Assembly (NCBI GenBank): GCA_031285115.1
Contig: JAITWU010000350.1
Location: forward strand, 1 to 6,369
Direction: 5' to 3'
Source of the DNA: Azonexus sp.
GTDB taxonomy: Bacteria > Pseudomonadota > Gammaproteobacteria > Burkholderiales > Rhodocyclaceae
DNA: 6,369 bases
Positions 5,819 through 6,369 of this stretch are shown here, in pieces. The first letter of the stretch is position 1; every line of letters begins with the position of its first letter. The translations under genes were made by a program, and so were the position numbers. The notes below the pieces were generated by a model that had not been told where the DNA came from, did no database searches, and saw nothing but the letters and a program-made list of their open reading frames with translations.

Positions 5819-6369
5819 ATGACTGCCCCGGTTCCCGCCGCCCTGCCGCCCGCCATCCTGCTCATGGGGCCGACCGCCTCCGGCAAAACCGCCGTTGCCC
5901 TGGCTTTGGCCGAGCGTTTTCCGGTCGAACTCATCAGTGTCGATTCGGCCCAGGTCTTCCGCGACATGAACATCGGCGCCGCCAAGCCGGATCGCGCCAC
6001 GCTCGCCCGCTATCCGCACCGCCTGATCGACCTCATCAGCCCGGAAGAAAGCTATTCGGCGGCCCGCTTTCGCGCCGATGCGCTGGCGGCGATGGCGGAA
6101 ATCACGGCGAGCGGCAAAGTGCCGCTGCTGGTTGGCGGCACCATGCTCTATTTTCGCGCCCTGCTGCACGGCCTTGCCGATCTGCCCTCAGCCGACGCCG
6201 CGCTGCGCGCCACGCTCGACGCCGACGCCGCCCGCCTTGGCTGGCCAGCGATGCACGCGCGGCTGGCGACGCTCGACCCGGCCACCGCCGCGCGTCTCTC
6301 TCCAACCGACAGCCAGCGCCTGCAACGGGCGCTGGAAATCTGCCTCCTCAGCGGTCGGCCAATGTCGGA
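5819..6369 (+). CDS. miaA: tRNA dimethylallyltransferase MiaA, N-terminal part
   Basis: MiaA transfers a dimethylallyl group from dimethylallyl diphosphate to N6 of A37 in tRNAs that read codons starting with U. This is the first step toward ms2i6A. The 183 codons present hold the P-loop GPTASGKT (17-24), [18 protein letters not shown] (40-57) with the substrate-site D42-S43, [16 protein letters not shown] (104-119) and [10 protein letters not shown] (165-174), all in family order. The reading frame is open to the window edge, so roughly the last 40% of a usual ~310-residue protein is missing. ATG at 5819 is chosen because it gives a typical short N-terminus before the P-loop. Compared with the common DSxQVYrgMdIGTAKP, this protein has Phe for Tyr and Ala for Thr. 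In many proteobacteria miaA lies next to mutL; here two genes intervene. Confidence 0.95.
   Translation, partial: MTAPVPAALPPAILLMGPTASGKTAVALALAERFPVELISVDSAQVFRDMNIGAAKPDRATLARYPHRLIDLISPEESYSAARFRADALAAMAEITASGKVPLLVGGTMLYFRALLHGLADLPSADAALRATLDADAARLGWPAMHARLATLDPATAARLSPTDSQRLQRALEICLLSGRPMS

Noticed and set aside
5725..6369. Plus-strand frame from ATG at 5725 with no stop found to the window edge
   Set aside because: It enters miaA in the wrong frame, where it becomes Arg/Pro-rich. Only the first ~31 codons precede miaA, with no ribosome site, so it is a shadow and not a leader gene.

Overview
The window is GC-rich and looks like a chromosomal segment of a betaproteobacterium, most likely of the Rhodocyclales (Azonexus/Dechloromonas/Accumulibacter-like). 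This placement is an inference. It rests on the PurN, MutL and MiaA protein style, a MutL with endonuclease motifs, and a DNR/FNR-type regulator of the kind found in denitrifying relatives. No RNA genes and no CRISPR array were seen.

Left end (1-345). The last 27 codons of an IS110-family transposase run in from outside the window. About 25 bp later comes a 10-bp-arm GC-rich palindrome of a widely dispersed REP-like type. Immediately beyond it lies a minus-strand gene cut off after about 66 codons. The simplest reading is that an IS110 element inserted at or near the palindrome and separated this gene, the last of an operon, from its 3' part.

Minus-strand operon (2334 to 345): dedA-family membrane protein, a lipoprotein of unknown function, purN (purine synthesis) and the truncated gene. 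The genes join by TGATG and ATGA overlaps and a 2-nt gap, so they are probably co-transcribed and translationally coupled.

Divergent plus-strand operon (2378 to 4843): mutL (mismatch repair, with endonuclease-type C-terminal motifs), followed after 3 nt by a ComB-like 2-phosphosulfolactate phosphatase family protein. Only 43 bp separate the dedA and mutL start codons. That gap holds a self-complementary ATTATAAT that can serve as a -10 box on either strand, and on the mutL side it would place transcription start on or beside the ATG.

Right part (4854-6369). A minus-strand Crp/Fnr-family regulator of DNR type converges on the comB-like gene. A perfect FNR/DNR box, TTGAT-TTTC-ATCAA, lies upstream of the regulator, in the gap it shares with miaA (tRNA dimethylallyltransferase, running off the right edge). 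mutL and miaA are neighbours in many proteobacteria. Here a phosphatase-like gene and a probable nitric oxide/redox regulator with its own box lie between them. This is the most distinctive arrangement in the window.
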